DNA of 64,000 nucleotides from Saccharum officinarum (lineage: Eukaryota > Streptophyta > Magnoliopsida > Poales > Poaceae): NCBI GenBank assembly GCA_020631735.1, contig CM036231.1, positions 5,793,831 through 5,857,830 on the forward strand, written 5' to 3'. Shown in pieces: positions 10,441 through 22,575 of the stretch; positions within the stretch are counted from its first letter, which is position 1; every line of letters begins with the position of its first letter. The notes under the pieces were generated by a model. It searched no databases, was not told the origin of the DNA, and worked only from the letters and a program-made list of their open reading frames with translations. The translations under genes and the position numbers were made by a program.

Positions 10441-12571
10441 TGTAACACCCCTGGTGTTAGTTAGCCTCATAATGCATTCATAATGCATGATCATGGCATG
10501 ACATTACCATAAGCATCGTCATTTCATGTGCATCCTTGTTTGAAACATGACCCTGCAACATTGTGGTTTCTATGTGCTTCCTTTATGTGTTGCTAGGGTT
10601 TTTGTATAGATGACATATGTAATGCTATTGTGTGACTTGGGGGCTTGAAAACATCTTTGATATGTTAGTGGAGCAAAATGAGGTAGGGTCTATATTCCTG
10701 TTTTGACCAAAATCCAATTTGACTAGGTTTGACCCCAGTTTGACCTTAGCACTGATCTGTTTGACTGATTAAAAAGTCCAACCTAAAGACCTTGCATGGA
10801 TGTGCACCCTTTACCAAAGTTGTAGGAAATTTATCAAGGAACAAAAGTCTCAATATGACCATCTCATGAAAATGGCTAGAACATCCTCAAATAGGGCCCA
10901 CAAGTCAGTAAGTGGACTGCCCAACACTTAGCAAAATTTTTCTAAGTCAGGGTGCATTTCAGTTTCAATGTACACTACTTTAGGGCTCTATAGTTACTAA
11001 TCTAGGCCGAATTAGCTCAAGTTCTTATTGACATAATTGTAGTAGTAACATAGCTCTATGATTTTGTCAATAGCACCATCACCTAATTCTCACTGGTTTA
11101 GGAGCTAGAGTGCTTTAAAAATCAGGGTTCAGTTGAGCCTTAACTGAAACTTAATTTCAGTTTCTAGGTGACCTACTTTGGCAAACTGCATCTCACTAAC
11201 CAAGCTGAGTTAGCTCATGACCCTATTGACAATTTTGTTGTACACCTATAGCTCTACATTTTTGTTAACTACGGCTCTCTTCGAATCAGCCTAGATAACG
11301 AGTGGTGAGTCGATAAAGTAGTGCTGTCAGTCATCATGTTTGACTGAATCGGGGAGTTTGATTCAGTTTCGTCAGAGTTCAAGTGTTGAACTCAGTCTCG
11401 TCCGTGGCCGACTGAGGGCAGAAGCAAGTCGACGCGTGGACGTTGCGTGTCAACACCATGCTTGGGCTCGCAGGGATAAGGTCGGAGCTCGCGACAGCTC
11501 ACCCCGGCTTCCTTCATTCACCTTCACGCTCTCCCTCGCCTCGCTCTGCTCAACCGCAGCGCCGTCGTGATTTTTCTCCACGCCTGGCCAGGCCACCGCG
11601 CCGTTGCAGCATGCTCTAGCTAGAGCAAAGCTTTGCCACCACCTCGGTCACCTCGTGCACCTGCTACCTACATCAATCGGCGACCGAAGCAAGTAGATTG
11701 GAAATTCCGCCGCCGCGCCCCTCTGGACTTCACCGGAGCAGGGCCACCACCGTGGCTGGCTCGGTAGGGTGTGTTTCCAGGCCTCTACGTCTCAATTTCT
11801 GAGCTACCGTACGTCATGGAGCGTGGAGCGCCATTGAGCTTCACCTCTACCGAGGTGAGCACGCCGGAACACCGCAGCGCCATTGCCACCGCCGCTGTGC
11901 TCGCCGCCGGCGTGGCTAGGGGTAGAAAAAGGCCACGTTTGTGGTGTCAATTGATGCAGCTCGGGAAGCTTGGTACGTTGGTGACCTCGCCGTCGGCCGA
12001 AGGTCCACCGGCGACGAGTTCCACCGCCGCCTTCTTCCCCTCTCTGCCTCGGTGCGGCTGTCTAGCGGGGCCCGCTGTCAGCAGACGGGCGGGAGGAGGC
12101 CATGGGCCGCGCGTGGCTTAGGCGGGCCGAGCCACATTGTCGGGCCGCGCTGGCGTGGCGCGGGCGCGCGCGTCGTGGGCCGCAGTGGTGGTCTAGGCTA
12201 GCCCGAAGTAGAGTAGGGTTTTTGTTTTCGATTTTATTTATTTGATTGTTGAGCAAACTTCAAAAATATGTATCTCCTGTTCTAAAGGTCCAAATGAGGT
12301 GCTTTAAATTTTGGTGTGCTCTACATAATGTCTAGTTTATTATAAAAATATAATATGTGCCATGTTTTGTGATGTATGAGATTACTTTTGAACTGTTGTA
12401 ACAAGTGTTGTGTTATGTTGAATCATTACGATCCGGTTGCTCTCGGTTTGGTTTGAAATCCCTCGCGATTTCGTGGACTACCGGAGTTATATGGGCTCAA
12501 GTTTGAGAATTTGATCGTTTCGGCGATTGTTGTTGAACTTGTGCTCTTATAATTTGGACGGTTCCGTTACA
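10441..12571 (+). repeat. left (5') LTR of gypsy element, 2,131 bp
   Basis: Starts TGTAACACCCCTGG and ends GTTCCGTTACA, then two bases and the primer site. It is A/T-rich for the first 0.9 kb and strongly GC-rich from about 11400 to 12200. Small open frames inside it are not genes. Confidence 0.95.
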
Positions 12572-12573
12572 GC

Positions 12574-12585
12574 TGGTATCGGAGC
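12574..12585 (+). promoter_or_regulatory. primer-binding site, gypsy element
   Basis: TGGTATCGGAGC, 11 of 12 matches to the initiator Met-tRNA complement, two bases after the LTR. Confidence 0.9.
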
Positions 12586-13923
12586 AAGATTCAACAGTTA
12601 AACACGTCATTTGTGTATTTAAACAAAAGCTTTTATGAAAAATCTTAATTCTAATCTAAAGAGTGCTAGTGGTCATATCCTATATGCCCAAATAAGGACT
12701 ATTAGGTGGCTTACTAAGGTACTAACTTGGGGGTTCTTGCTTGTTTTCTGTTTCGTTGTCCATACGGCGTGCTATTGTATGGATGCCATTCCGCTTGGGT
12801 GGTAATGTATGGATCAAAATACCTCTACGCCCTGGTAAGTGGGAGTTGTGAGAGCATGACCGTCCAACCGTCGATCTAGGGGAGAGTAGTCGTGGTTACT
12901 CGCATACTTACATGTTTAATCATATGATTATGAAAGTACTTAATTGTGGGTATATCTGTCGGGTAGCTTTGATACTGAAGTATAACATAGGGGGATGTAT
13001 GTATGGAAAGTATTTAGTTTACCGCTTTCTTATGTGCTATATTGGGAATTGTTGGGTTGAAATGCAATTTTCTGCAGGTACACTAACAATGTTTCCTGTA
13101 GAACGACTAGTTATCGTTATTGAGAGAACGTGTGTATGCCACCGAACTATACGCTAGAATTTTAAAATTCTTCCTAGGTTTGTGAGGACGTACAGTTCGT
13201 GCATGCACCATGTTCGCATCATACATTGTATTCTGTATTACTCCCTCCCTTATAAATTGCTTATCCCATTCTTTTAAAATTTTCTTCCCTCCAAATGGTT
13301 GTCCCTTAAATAGTTGCATTCTTTCATGAAGAATTGGGGGTGGTCAACCAACCTAGTGGAGTGATCAGTAGTGTCAGCCTTGAAACCCAATTAATACCTG
13401 GTCGTGAAGGAAAGCAAGACAATTTCAAGATGTATCTCCTCGAGTTGGGATGTGTTTTGTTATGCAATTCGCCTCTCCATTGCTTCTACCCTTGTATCTA
13501 TCCTTGTTTGCTACCCCATCTTTGGATCATAATTGTTTCTATACGCCTAATTCCTGACACGTGGGGATTCCTCATGGGTGTGTGTTCGATAATGGTGTTG
13601 CGATTAGTACTCCATGGTGCCGCGACGAAACTGGGAGCCTCCTGTGGCGCGCGACACAAGGTTGTGCTGCTCGGCACGCGCAGGTATCAAGGATTGCTAG
13701 TTATGATCCATTATGGAGCTACACCAATGTGTTATCTTCTCGTGAACCTTTTCCTTGAATGTCATTCTCTATCTTGTTAGAAGATCCGTGCCTCAACCCA
13801 AGAAATTTCCTTCTTTTGGAGATTGGAAATTGCATAGTTGGATATAATATCTTCCTCCTGCCTATATAATTCGTCAGCAGCCTTCCGACGTCATCAACGC
13901 TTACTAGTTTCAACTACTTGCAG
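12586..13923 (+). other. gypsy leader between primer site and gag
   Basis: Untranslated leader of 1.3 kb. The ORF at 13334-13780 has no recognisable domain and lacks features of a gene. The base run TTGCAG just before the gag ATG resembles a splice acceptor, but I have no second evidence for splicing. Confidence 0.7.
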
Positions 13924-16900
13924 ATGTCTCCTCAGTTTCGCTCTAGCAGTCGAAGTCGTGACAATACAGGACTATCATCGTCTCCTTCGCAACCTACCTC
14001 TGCTGAGTTACTGCAAATGCTTGCCGAAAGTCAGCGTGCCTTTGACGAGAGTGTCAGAAACCATGTCCATCAGGAACCTGAGCCTGCCCAGTACAGTAGC
14101 TATAAAGATTTCTTAGATACTGAGCCTCCTATTTTTCGAGAAGCAGAAGAACCACTTCAAGCAGACGAATGGTTGAACACTATCGAACAGAAGTTTCGTG
14201 TGCTCAAGGTGGCAGATGATATGAAAACAGAATATGCTTCGCAACAGTTGCAAGGACCTGCAGGTGTTTGGTGGTGTCACCATCGGAGTACCCTGCCTGA
14301 GAATATGGAAGTAGTTTGGGATCAGTTCAAGGAAGCATTTCGGGGACATTATATTCCTGCTGGTCTCATGGCAATCAAGCACACCGAGTTTATGAAGCTC
14401 ACTCAAGGAGACAAAAGTGTAACAGAATATCTACATGCTTTCATCAACTTGTCAAGATATGCTCCGGAATTTGTTAATACAGAAGTTAAGAAGATTGCAA
14501 GTTTCAAAAGAGGGTTGTGTCCTAAATTGATGAAGGCCATGTGCAATAGCAAGTGTGCAACTTTCAACGAGTTTGTCAGTGATACTATCCTTCAAGAGAA
14601 CTATAATGTCGTGTATGCTGCTTCTAAGAGCCAAGAGAAATCTCATGAATCTAATGCACCTACAACCCATACTCTGGTGGTGATTACACCTCAGTATTAT
14701 TCGCCTGACATATCTACTAGATATCACCCATATCAGAAACAGGATCCGGTCAAGAGGAGCAGTATTAAGAAAGGAAAGCCTAAGGCACCGCCAAGTAACC
14801 GACCATGTTGGAATTGCAAGATGTCAGGTCATTGGGCCAGAGATTGTCCTCTTCCTCAGAAGAAATCAAATGATAATAATGTAGATGTGTGTAAAGGTTA
14901 TGTTCGTTACACCACGGTGGAATCCATTCCTACGGGTGAGATCATCACTGCCGGTGTATTTTTAGTAAATCAACACTCTGCAATTGTGCTGTTCGATTCA
15001 GGTGCTTACCACTCTTTTATTAGTTCAATGTTTGTAGCCAAGCATGGTATGAAGGTCGTTACTTTGGATAATAGTGGTTATAATATTAGTGCTGCCGGGA
15101 ATAATATTTCAACCAACCAGTTGGTCTTAGTAGCAAAGATCGAGATAGAAGGACGTTTGTATGATCTAGATCTTGTGGTATTACCAGGATTGGGCCTAGA
15201 TGTAATCTTAGGTATGAAGTGGATGAGTGGAAATGGTGTTCTAATCGATACCTCTACGAGAGTGGTTATATTGAGGGATCCAAAAGATCAACAAGCTTTT
15301 CTAGTGCAACTTCCTAGAGATATTAGTCCTCAGACTACAGTTAACGCTATGATAGCAAAAGCAAAAGAGATTGCAGAAGTTCCGGTAGTATGTGAATTTC
15401 TAGATGTTTTTTCCAATGAATTGCCAGGATTACCTCTAGATCGTGATGTAGAGTTTAAGATTGAGTTAATTCTGGGTACCGCACTAATTTCCAAAAGACC
15501 ATATAGAATGCCGCCGAATGAGTTAGCTGAACTCAAGACCCAACTTAGTGACCTTTTACTAAAAGGGTTGATCCGTCCTAGTTCTTCTCCATGGGGTTGT
15601 CCTGCTATCTTTGTGAAGAAGAAGGACCAGTCTCTACGTATGTGTGTAGACTATCGACCACTCAATGCAGTCACTATCAAGAACAAGTATCCGTTGCCTC
15701 GTATTGATATCTTGTTTGATCAGTTGTCTAAAGCAAAGGTATTCTCGAACATTGATCTGAGATCTGGTTATCACCAAATTAAAATCTGTCCGGAAGACAT
15801 ACCAAAGATAGCTTTCTCTACCAGATACGGGTTATATGAATATCTTGTCATGTCTTTTGGTCTGACCAATGCTCCTGCACATTTCATGTACCTGATGAAT
15901 TCAGTATTCATGCAAGAGCTAGACAAGTTTATGGTGATATTCATTGATGATATTCTCATCTATTCTGAAAATGAAGAAGAACATGCCGAGCATCTGAGAA
16001 TTGTTTTATCCAAATTACGTGAACATAAGCTTTACGCCAAGTTCAGTAAATGTAAATTCTGGTTAAAGAAGGTACCTTTCCTCGGTCATGTGTTGTCTGG
16101 TGGGAGAATTTCAGTAGACCCGACTAAGATACAGGAAGTTTTGGATTGGAAGGCACCAACTACAGTGCATGAAGTTCAGAGTTTTCTTGGATTAGCTGGC
16201 TACTATCGTCGTTTTATTCAGGATTTCTCTAAAATAGCTAAGCCTATGAATCGACTACTTGAGAAGGATAGAAAGTTTGATTGGACTCCAGAGTGTAAGC
16301 AAGCTTTCCACACTCTACGGACTTTGTTGACATCAGCTCCTGTATTAGCGCAACCTGACATTGAGAAACCGTTTGATGTGTATTGTGATGCATCGGGTAC
16401 TGGTTTAGGTGGTGTACTGATGCAGGGAGGCCGAGTTATTGCGTATGCTTCACGTCAGTTAAGAAAACATGAAGTTAACTATCTGACTCATGACTTGGAG
16501 TTAGCTGCTGTAGTGCATGCTCTGAAAATCTGGAGACACTATTTGCTTGGAAATATATGCAATATTTATACAGATCATAAGAGTCTTAAGTACATGTTTA
16601 CTCAACCTGAGTTAAATATGCGCCAGAGAAGATGGTTAGAGTCGATCAAGGATTATAACCTCCAGGTGCATTACCATCCGGGTAAAGCAAATGTGGTTGC
16701 CGATGCCTTGAGTAGAAAATCTCACTGCAACTCTCTGATAGAAGAAGATTTTCATTTGTCCCACCTCTTACATCCTATTGTAATCCATCATATCACTGTA
16801 GATTGTTCTTTGAGAAGTAGAATAATTGAGTTACAAAAGACTGATACTGGTGTATTTCACATTAAGAGAAAAATGAAAGAGCAAGAAACTAAGCATTTTC

Positions 16901-18270
16901 GAATCGATGAGAAGGGAACTCTATGGTTCAAGGATAGACTCGTGGTGCTAAAAGATAGAGAACTCAGAAATCAAATCTTATCTGAAGCCCATTCTTCTAA
17001 GTTGTCCATCCATCTAGGTAGTAGTAAGATGTATCAGGACCTCAAGCCGTACTATTGGTGGACCAAGATGAAGAAGAAAATTGCAGCCTATGTCGCTAAG
17101 TGTGATAATTGTTGTAGAGTTAAGGCCATTCACATGAAGCCTGGTTTACTCCAGCCTTTGTCTGTTCCAAGTTTGAATGGGACGACATTGTTATGGACTT
17201 TATTGTCGGATTACCAACCACCCAAAAAGGTTTTGATTCTATTTGGGTTATAGTTGATCGTTTGACAAAATCTGCTCATTTTATCCCTGTGAAGAGTAAC
17301 TATCACCCACACCAATATGCTGATATTTACTTCCAAGAAGTTGTACGTCTTCATGGAGTGCCTGGGTCTATTGTCTCTAACAGAGGAACATAGTTTACTG
17401 CTCGTTTTTGGGAGCGCCTACATCAGAATCTTGGAACTAATTTGGTCCGTAGTTCTGCTTATCATCCACAGACGTTGGGGCAGACTGAGCGTGTGAATCA
17501 GATTCTTGAAGACATGCTTAGGGCTTGCATCATCTCTTGTAATGGCTCCTGGGAGAAATGGTTGCCTCTCGTGGAATTCTCTTACAACAACAGTTATCAA
17601 GAGAGTATCCAAATGGCTCCTTTTGAAGCTTTATATGGTCGTAAGTGTAGAACTCCGTTGAACTGGGTGGAACCAGGAGAAATAAGATTCTATGGTATTG
17701 ACTTTGTAAAAGAAGCTGAGGAGCAAGTTCGTGCTATACAGAAAAATATAGCAGCTGCTCAGGCTAGACAAAAGAGCTACGCAGATAAGAGGAGGAAACC
17801 TATTGAGTTTGAAGTAGGTGACCATGTCTATTTGAAGGTGTCCCATATGAGAGGAGTAAAGTGTTTTGGGATCAAAAGAAAGCTTGAGCCTCAATATGTT
17901 GGACCTTATCGGATTATTGAGAAAAGTGGAAGAGTAGCCAATAAGCTCAATCTACCTCGTGAAATGGGAATTTTTTTTCCAGTTTTCCATGTTTCTCAAT
18001 TAAAGAAATGTCTTTGTCTTCCTGAGGAAAGAGTAGAGGTGAGACGCATCAAGTTGAAATCCGATCTTTCTTATGAGGAGAAATCGGTATATGTTCTAGA
18101 TACTCTGGAAAGGGTGACTCGAAATCGAGTAGTCAAATTATACAAGGTGGTTTGGAGTAATCACGGTGAACGTGATGCAACTTGGAAAAAAGAGGATTAT
18201 TTAAAGGACAACTATTCTGCTTTCTATGAAAAATGGTACGACTTTCAAATCTCGGGACGAGATTTTTATA
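13924..18270 (+). pseudogene. gypsy gag-pol polyprotein, two breaks
   Basis: Start chosen at ATG 13924 ([12 protein letters not shown]). Domains by residue: retrotransposon gag about 50-230; zinc knuckle [14 protein letters not shown] at 295; protease DSG at 358-360 (FDSGAYHSF); RT about 520-760 with FIDDILIYS at 673; RNase H from about 815 ([11 protein letters not shown]) with TDHKSLKY; integrase zinc-binding His/Cys about 1025-1060. A one-base deletion at about 17177 shifts the frame. The integrase core continues from about 17180 (MDFIVGLP). Codon 17379-17381 is Asn where the second catalytic Asp is expected (SNRGT), and TAG follows at 17391-17393. The same frame runs on to the chromodomain-like end near 18260. 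Integrase is dead; gag to RNase H is intact. Confidence 0.93.
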
Positions 18271-18276
18271 AGGGGG

Positions 18277-19202
18277 GGTCACCTCGTGCACCTGCTAGCT
18301 ACATCAATCGGCGACCGGAGCAAGTAGATTGGAAATTCCGCCGCCGCGCCCCTCTGGACTTCACCGGAGCAGGGCCACCACCGTGGCTGGCTCGGTTGGG
18401 TGTGTTTCCAGGCCTCTACGTCTCAATTTCTGAGCTACCGTACGTCGTGGAGCGTGGAGCGCCATTGAGCTTCACCTCTACCGAGGTGAGCCCGCCGGAA
18501 CACCGCAGCGCCATTGCTGCCGCCGCTGTGCTCGCCGCCGGCGTGGCTAGGGGTAGAAAAAGGCCATGTTTGTGGTGTTAATCGATGCGGCTCGGGAAGC
18601 TTGGTACGTTGGTGACCTCGCCGTCGGCCGAAGGTCCACCGGTGACGAGTTCCGCCGCCGCCTTCTTCCCCTCTCTACCTCGGTGCGGCTGTCTAGCGGG
18701 GCCCGCTGTCAGCAGACGGGCGGGAGGAGGCCGTGGGCCGCGCGTGGCTTACGCGGGCCGAGCCACATTGTCGGGCCACGCTGGCGTGGCGCGGGCGCGC
18801 GCGTCGCGGGCCGCAGTGGTGGTCTGGGCCAGCCCGAAGTAGAGTAGGGTTTTTGTTTTCGATTTTATTTATTTGATTGTTGAGCAAACTTCAAAAATAT
18901 GTATCTCCTGTTCTAAAGGTCCAAATGAGGTGCTTTAAATTTTGGTGTGCTCTACATAATGTCTAGTTTATTATAAAAATATAATATGTGCCATGTTTTG
19001 TGATGTATGAGATTACTTTTGAACTGTTGTAACAAGTGTTGTGTTATGTTGAATCATTACGATCCGGTTGCTCTCAGTTTGGTTTGAAATCCCTCGCGAT
19101 TTCGTAGACTACCGGAGTTATATGGGCTCAAGTTTGAGAATTTGATCGTTTCGGCGATTGTTGTTGAACTTGTGCTCTTATAATTTGGACAGTTCCGTTA
19201 CA
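18277..19202 (+). repeat. right (3') LTR of gypsy element, 5'-truncated
   Basis: Aligns without any gap to 11646-12571 of the left LTR (constant offset 6,631). The first about 1,205 bp of the LTR are missing. The polypurine run AAGGGGGGG at 18270-18278 joins straight into the LTR interior at GGTCACCTCG. Confidence 0.95.
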
Positions 19203-19207
19203 ATAGG
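19203..19207. repeat. target-site duplication ATAGG, right
   Basis: ATAGG after the LTR terminal CA, matching 10436-10440. Confidence 0.9.
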
Positions 19208-20102
19208 CATAGCCTAAGTAACTTTAAGAAGCAATGTTTTATAAGCGGGGAAGATTATGGAGAAATATTTTCACAAGTAGATAAAATTCAATCATTAGAA
19301 AGAAGTAATAGCTAAATGCCAAATTTATGGGGAGCCTTACACCGCCCTGCAGTATATCTTGTCCTCCAAAGAAGAAAAATCCACCCAGAGCCAGAACAAG
19401 CAACAATATTGTGAGGAGCTATTTTCAGAAGAGATGTAAAAAAATCCAAATTATTGACAATTTAATCAATTATAATCATGTATCGATGAATAAACATGAA
19501 GATTGTATGACATTTTGTGGCAAGTACAAAGCTTATAAATGTTAGTTGAGCCATAGAGTAAGCTAAATTAAGGTTTCATATTTTAGTCTCAAGATTCTAA
19601 TCTAAATGCTCAAGTTTTCCATGAGTCTATGAATACTAGCAACTAAAGAGTTTCATATTAGCAGTGCACAATTGAATACTAGCAAGTCAATAGTAGTACA
19701 TTTTCGCCAAACAAAACAACATTACTTGGTGAAACTGTAAATTGACTAGAAATCTGAGGTCAGAAGCTACTACAACATGGACAACAAAATCATACTTTTA
19801 GAAAAAGCACTGCATTTTTGGTGCAACAATTCTAAGTATCGATCTAAGCTATCTATTTCTCCACAAGGGGTGACATTTTTTTAGCTAAGTTAACATTTAT
19901 TTCCTAGAGTTAGGCATCAAAGAAACAAAATAAACAAGCTAGCACTCCAATCCCAAATATTCTCATCGAAGAAACAAATCAAACAACCTAGTTCCACTAA
20001 TCCCAAATGTTCACAGAGAAGAGGCAAATTATAAATAATTCATTTTAGCAGCAAGAATTCTCTTGCCCAAAGGGAGACGATGGCATTGATAACCCACCAG
20101 AG
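19208..20102. other. intergenic, A/T-rich
   Basis: No recognisable coding sequence. It could include the 3' untranslated region of the small minus-strand ORF at 20103-20318. A loosely repeated AGAAACAAA..CCAATCCCAAAT phrase occurs twice near 19930-20020. Confidence 0.4.
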
Positions 20103-20318
20103 CTAGCCAGTCACAGCGAGGTACGTCAGGACCGCGGTGAACGCGAGGTTCCCGATGACGACCAGGCTGTTTCCCTTGTCCATATGCCTCCCGCCGCCGC
20201 CAAAGAAGGGGCCTCTCCTAGCTGCGGTCACGCCAAGCCACCGTCCTTGTCTCCTTGTCATTCTCCCAGCCAAGCCCCCATGTTTACCCACTAACTCGCT
20301 TTGGTCCAACAGCCTCAT
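20103..20318 (-). CDS. possible small single-pass membrane protein, 71 aa
   Basis: Not recognised. The first 45 residues are Arg/Gly-rich (TRRQGRWLGVTAARRGPFF) and the last 26 form one hydrophobic helix (NSLVVIGNLAFTAVLTYLAV). An internal Met (HMDKGNSL) could be the real start. GC content is higher than in the flanking intergenic DNA, and G/C is frequent at third positions, as in grass genes. There is no visible homolog, TATA box or intron evidence. It may be the last exon of a longer gene or a chance ORF. Confidence 0.35.
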   Translation of the reverse strand: MRLLDQSELVGKHGGLAGRMTRRQGRWLGVTAARRGPFFGGGGRHMDKGNSLVVIGNLAFTAVLTYLAVTG

Positions 20319-22570
20319 TGTGGAGCGGGCCGCATTTGAGAATTATGGAGGCAATTCCAATAACCTTAGGTAGAGGAAGGCATCCGAGTAGAAGCAAAGT
20401 GGTGGAGGAGTGAGAAGAGTAGGCTGGAGCAAGGACATGGACGTGAGGGAACGCGTGGGGAAGATTATTCTTCAGAAAGTATATCTTGTAAAACCGTTTT
20501 TTTCACATTTTTTGTTGAAAAAATTGTATGTACTATTAACCTTACTTTTCAAACAAATCAAGTCTATCTTCACTTTTACAGAATCACAAGCTTAAAGAAG
20601 AAGTGCAATAACAAAATTTTCTTTCAAGTTCATACAAAAATGCAATGATAGTAGTCTCATAAAGAAGAAGTGTGACAATGCATATTTCTTTGACCTTGTA
20701 ATCGACTATCACTTTTATACTTAGCATTGATATTCACTCAACAATTTTGAAAAGCAAGACAAAGTAACCAAAAAAGTACAGCCTTATCAACTTTTAATTA
20801 GATAGCCTCATAGCCATGGAAAAAACTACACCACACATGTAAGGTATGAAGTTGCAAATATCTAGTAGCATAAGCATGGTTTCAAACATCATATATTTAT
20901 CATGTACAATGCTCATCACTTTTTTACAGTTTTCTTTTTTTGTAAGAAAGAACCACACGAAAGAAAATAAAGGAGTTTCTTTTAAAAAACACAAAATCCC
21001 CCTCGAGACAACCATCCCAAAATCTATTTAACAAAATAAAGAATGTGAATGAACAATACTCCCCTTAAGAAAAAGAACCAAATTTTACCAAAAATCCATA
21101 TGCACCCACTCATGGAGGATAAGCCAAGTTGGGTGCGCCATAGGCGCTCTAGCCAAGCCTAGCGGGCAATGAGAGCCCAACATCAGCTGTCATGGCCCAC
21201 ATGTCATCCATGTCGCCTTTATGAAGCTTCTAAGTCAACCCTTCGTGCCCATGTAACCCCCATCAGATGAGGATAAACACCAAAGAAGGAAGGGAGAAAC
21301 AAAATGTGTAGAAGATGTCCTATGCCATGCTAGCATTGGGTGACATGGGCCCACCTGCCCCTGTGCTCCTTTATAATTGGAATACATCTACATGCGAGAG
21401 GACTTTAGACTTTATTAGACGCCATAGTAACCAGAGGGTCATGAGGTAGCTCTCACACTAGGAAGCTACACCACACCGCTGCAGATCAAGTACCACTAGC
21501 GATGTCACGAAAGCATTTTTGAACACTTCATCTAGGCACGAGATACATCCTGCAAGTCGATATCACTGTGTGGTTGAACATTTGGGGCTCCAGGGCATCT
21601 GCTAGATTAGTCACCAAGGTCTAACTGTGATGATGTATATAGTTGCTCATGTTTGAACAACATATCTTGTGACCTTATTACTTCTAATTGTTCTATGTTT
21701 TGTTCATATACCTCTATTTCGTCATCTAGTTTCTAGCTGTATGCATAGCTGTGATCCTAGTCGTGAGGAAAAAAAACTCATAGATGGCCATAATATACCG
21801 TTCTTGAGCGATTGGGCTAGTAGCATAAGCTTTTTGGACTAGCTAGTACAATAATCGAGGTAGCGAGTATGTAGACACTTGAAGTGGAGGAGCTTGAATA
21901 GTCTAGAATGTGAAGTCGGCAAATGTTGTGAAAGCAATAGAGTGAAAGAGTAGGCGTTGCCATTACCTGGTCAGTAGGAATGCAATCCCACGCTAGCTTG
22001 TGGACGTGAAACTTAAGGGTTGCCACATAGCCAGGTGGGAAGGGGTTTAAAGAGGCAAGTTTGGTTCAAGTACAACAATGCCTTTTGCCTTTGGTCATGC
22101 ATTAGTATCAATTACTATCTCAGCTTACCAACAATAATTAGTTTGCAATCCCTAGGCCTCAACTTGCATTGCGCTGGCTGACGCATGACAAATTGACAAG
22201 CGGCGGCCAAGGCTGCTTGTTTCCTAGCCCTTGTGACTAGCCCATTGCATGTGTTTGTGTATAGGCAACCACCAATCATTTAAGAAGATCTAGTGGCTTG
22301 AGGGTGATTTTTCCTTCCCTATTATTCTTCTAAAATTTGTTCCCTGAGTCAGTATAAACCTTGGAGTATCCTTAGAGAAAAAGTGCTACAACATCACTAT
22401 ACACTTGCAGTATTAGCAGGTTGCATAACTTCCAACAATGTCATGATCTTTTCGATCTTATGACTCTAGTAGTTATGATCTCCTACGATTTGTGATCCTA
22501 CGATTCAAGTTTAAATCTAACTCAAGATCATGATTTTAACAACCTTGCAAGAAACATAATGAAGCATAGA
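20319..22570. other. intergenic
   Basis: A/T-rich sequence with short open frames only. No domain, tRNA or clear transposon end is visible. 20320-20470 is G-rich and may be the 5' flank of the small ORF just before it. Confidence 0.4.
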
Positions 22571-22575
22571 CACAT
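22571..22575. repeat. target-site duplication CACAT, left
   Basis: CACAT precedes TGAAACGATTTCG. The same five bases follow TGTTACA at 28488-28492. Confidence 0.75.

Larger units (their letters stand above)
10441..19202 (+). mobile_element. Ty3/gypsy retrotransposon (chromovirus, Tekay-like)
   Basis: A complete insertion with both outer ends and ATAGG target-site duplications. Order: left LTR, primer site, 1.3 kb leader, gag, protease, RT, RNase H, integrase, truncated right LTR. Integrase follows RNase H, as in Ty3/gypsy. The integrase C-terminus carries a chromodomain-like tail (VTRNRVVKLYKVVWSNHGERDATWKKEDYL, shown here only to identify it). LTRs over 2 kb starting TGTAACACCCC fit Tekay/RIRE3-type elements; that lineage is inference. 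Comparing the shared 923 bp of the two LTRs I count about 23 differences by eye (2.5%), so the insertion is fairly young. Confidence 0.95.

Noticed and set aside
11771..12201. ORFs in the GC-rich part of the gypsy LTR, repeated at 18566-18847
   Set aside because: Inside both LTR copies; the duplication reflects the LTR, not a gene family.
13334..13780. 148-codon ORF in the gypsy leader
   Set aside because: Lies between primer site and gag, no domain, not in the gag frame; ordinary leader sequence.
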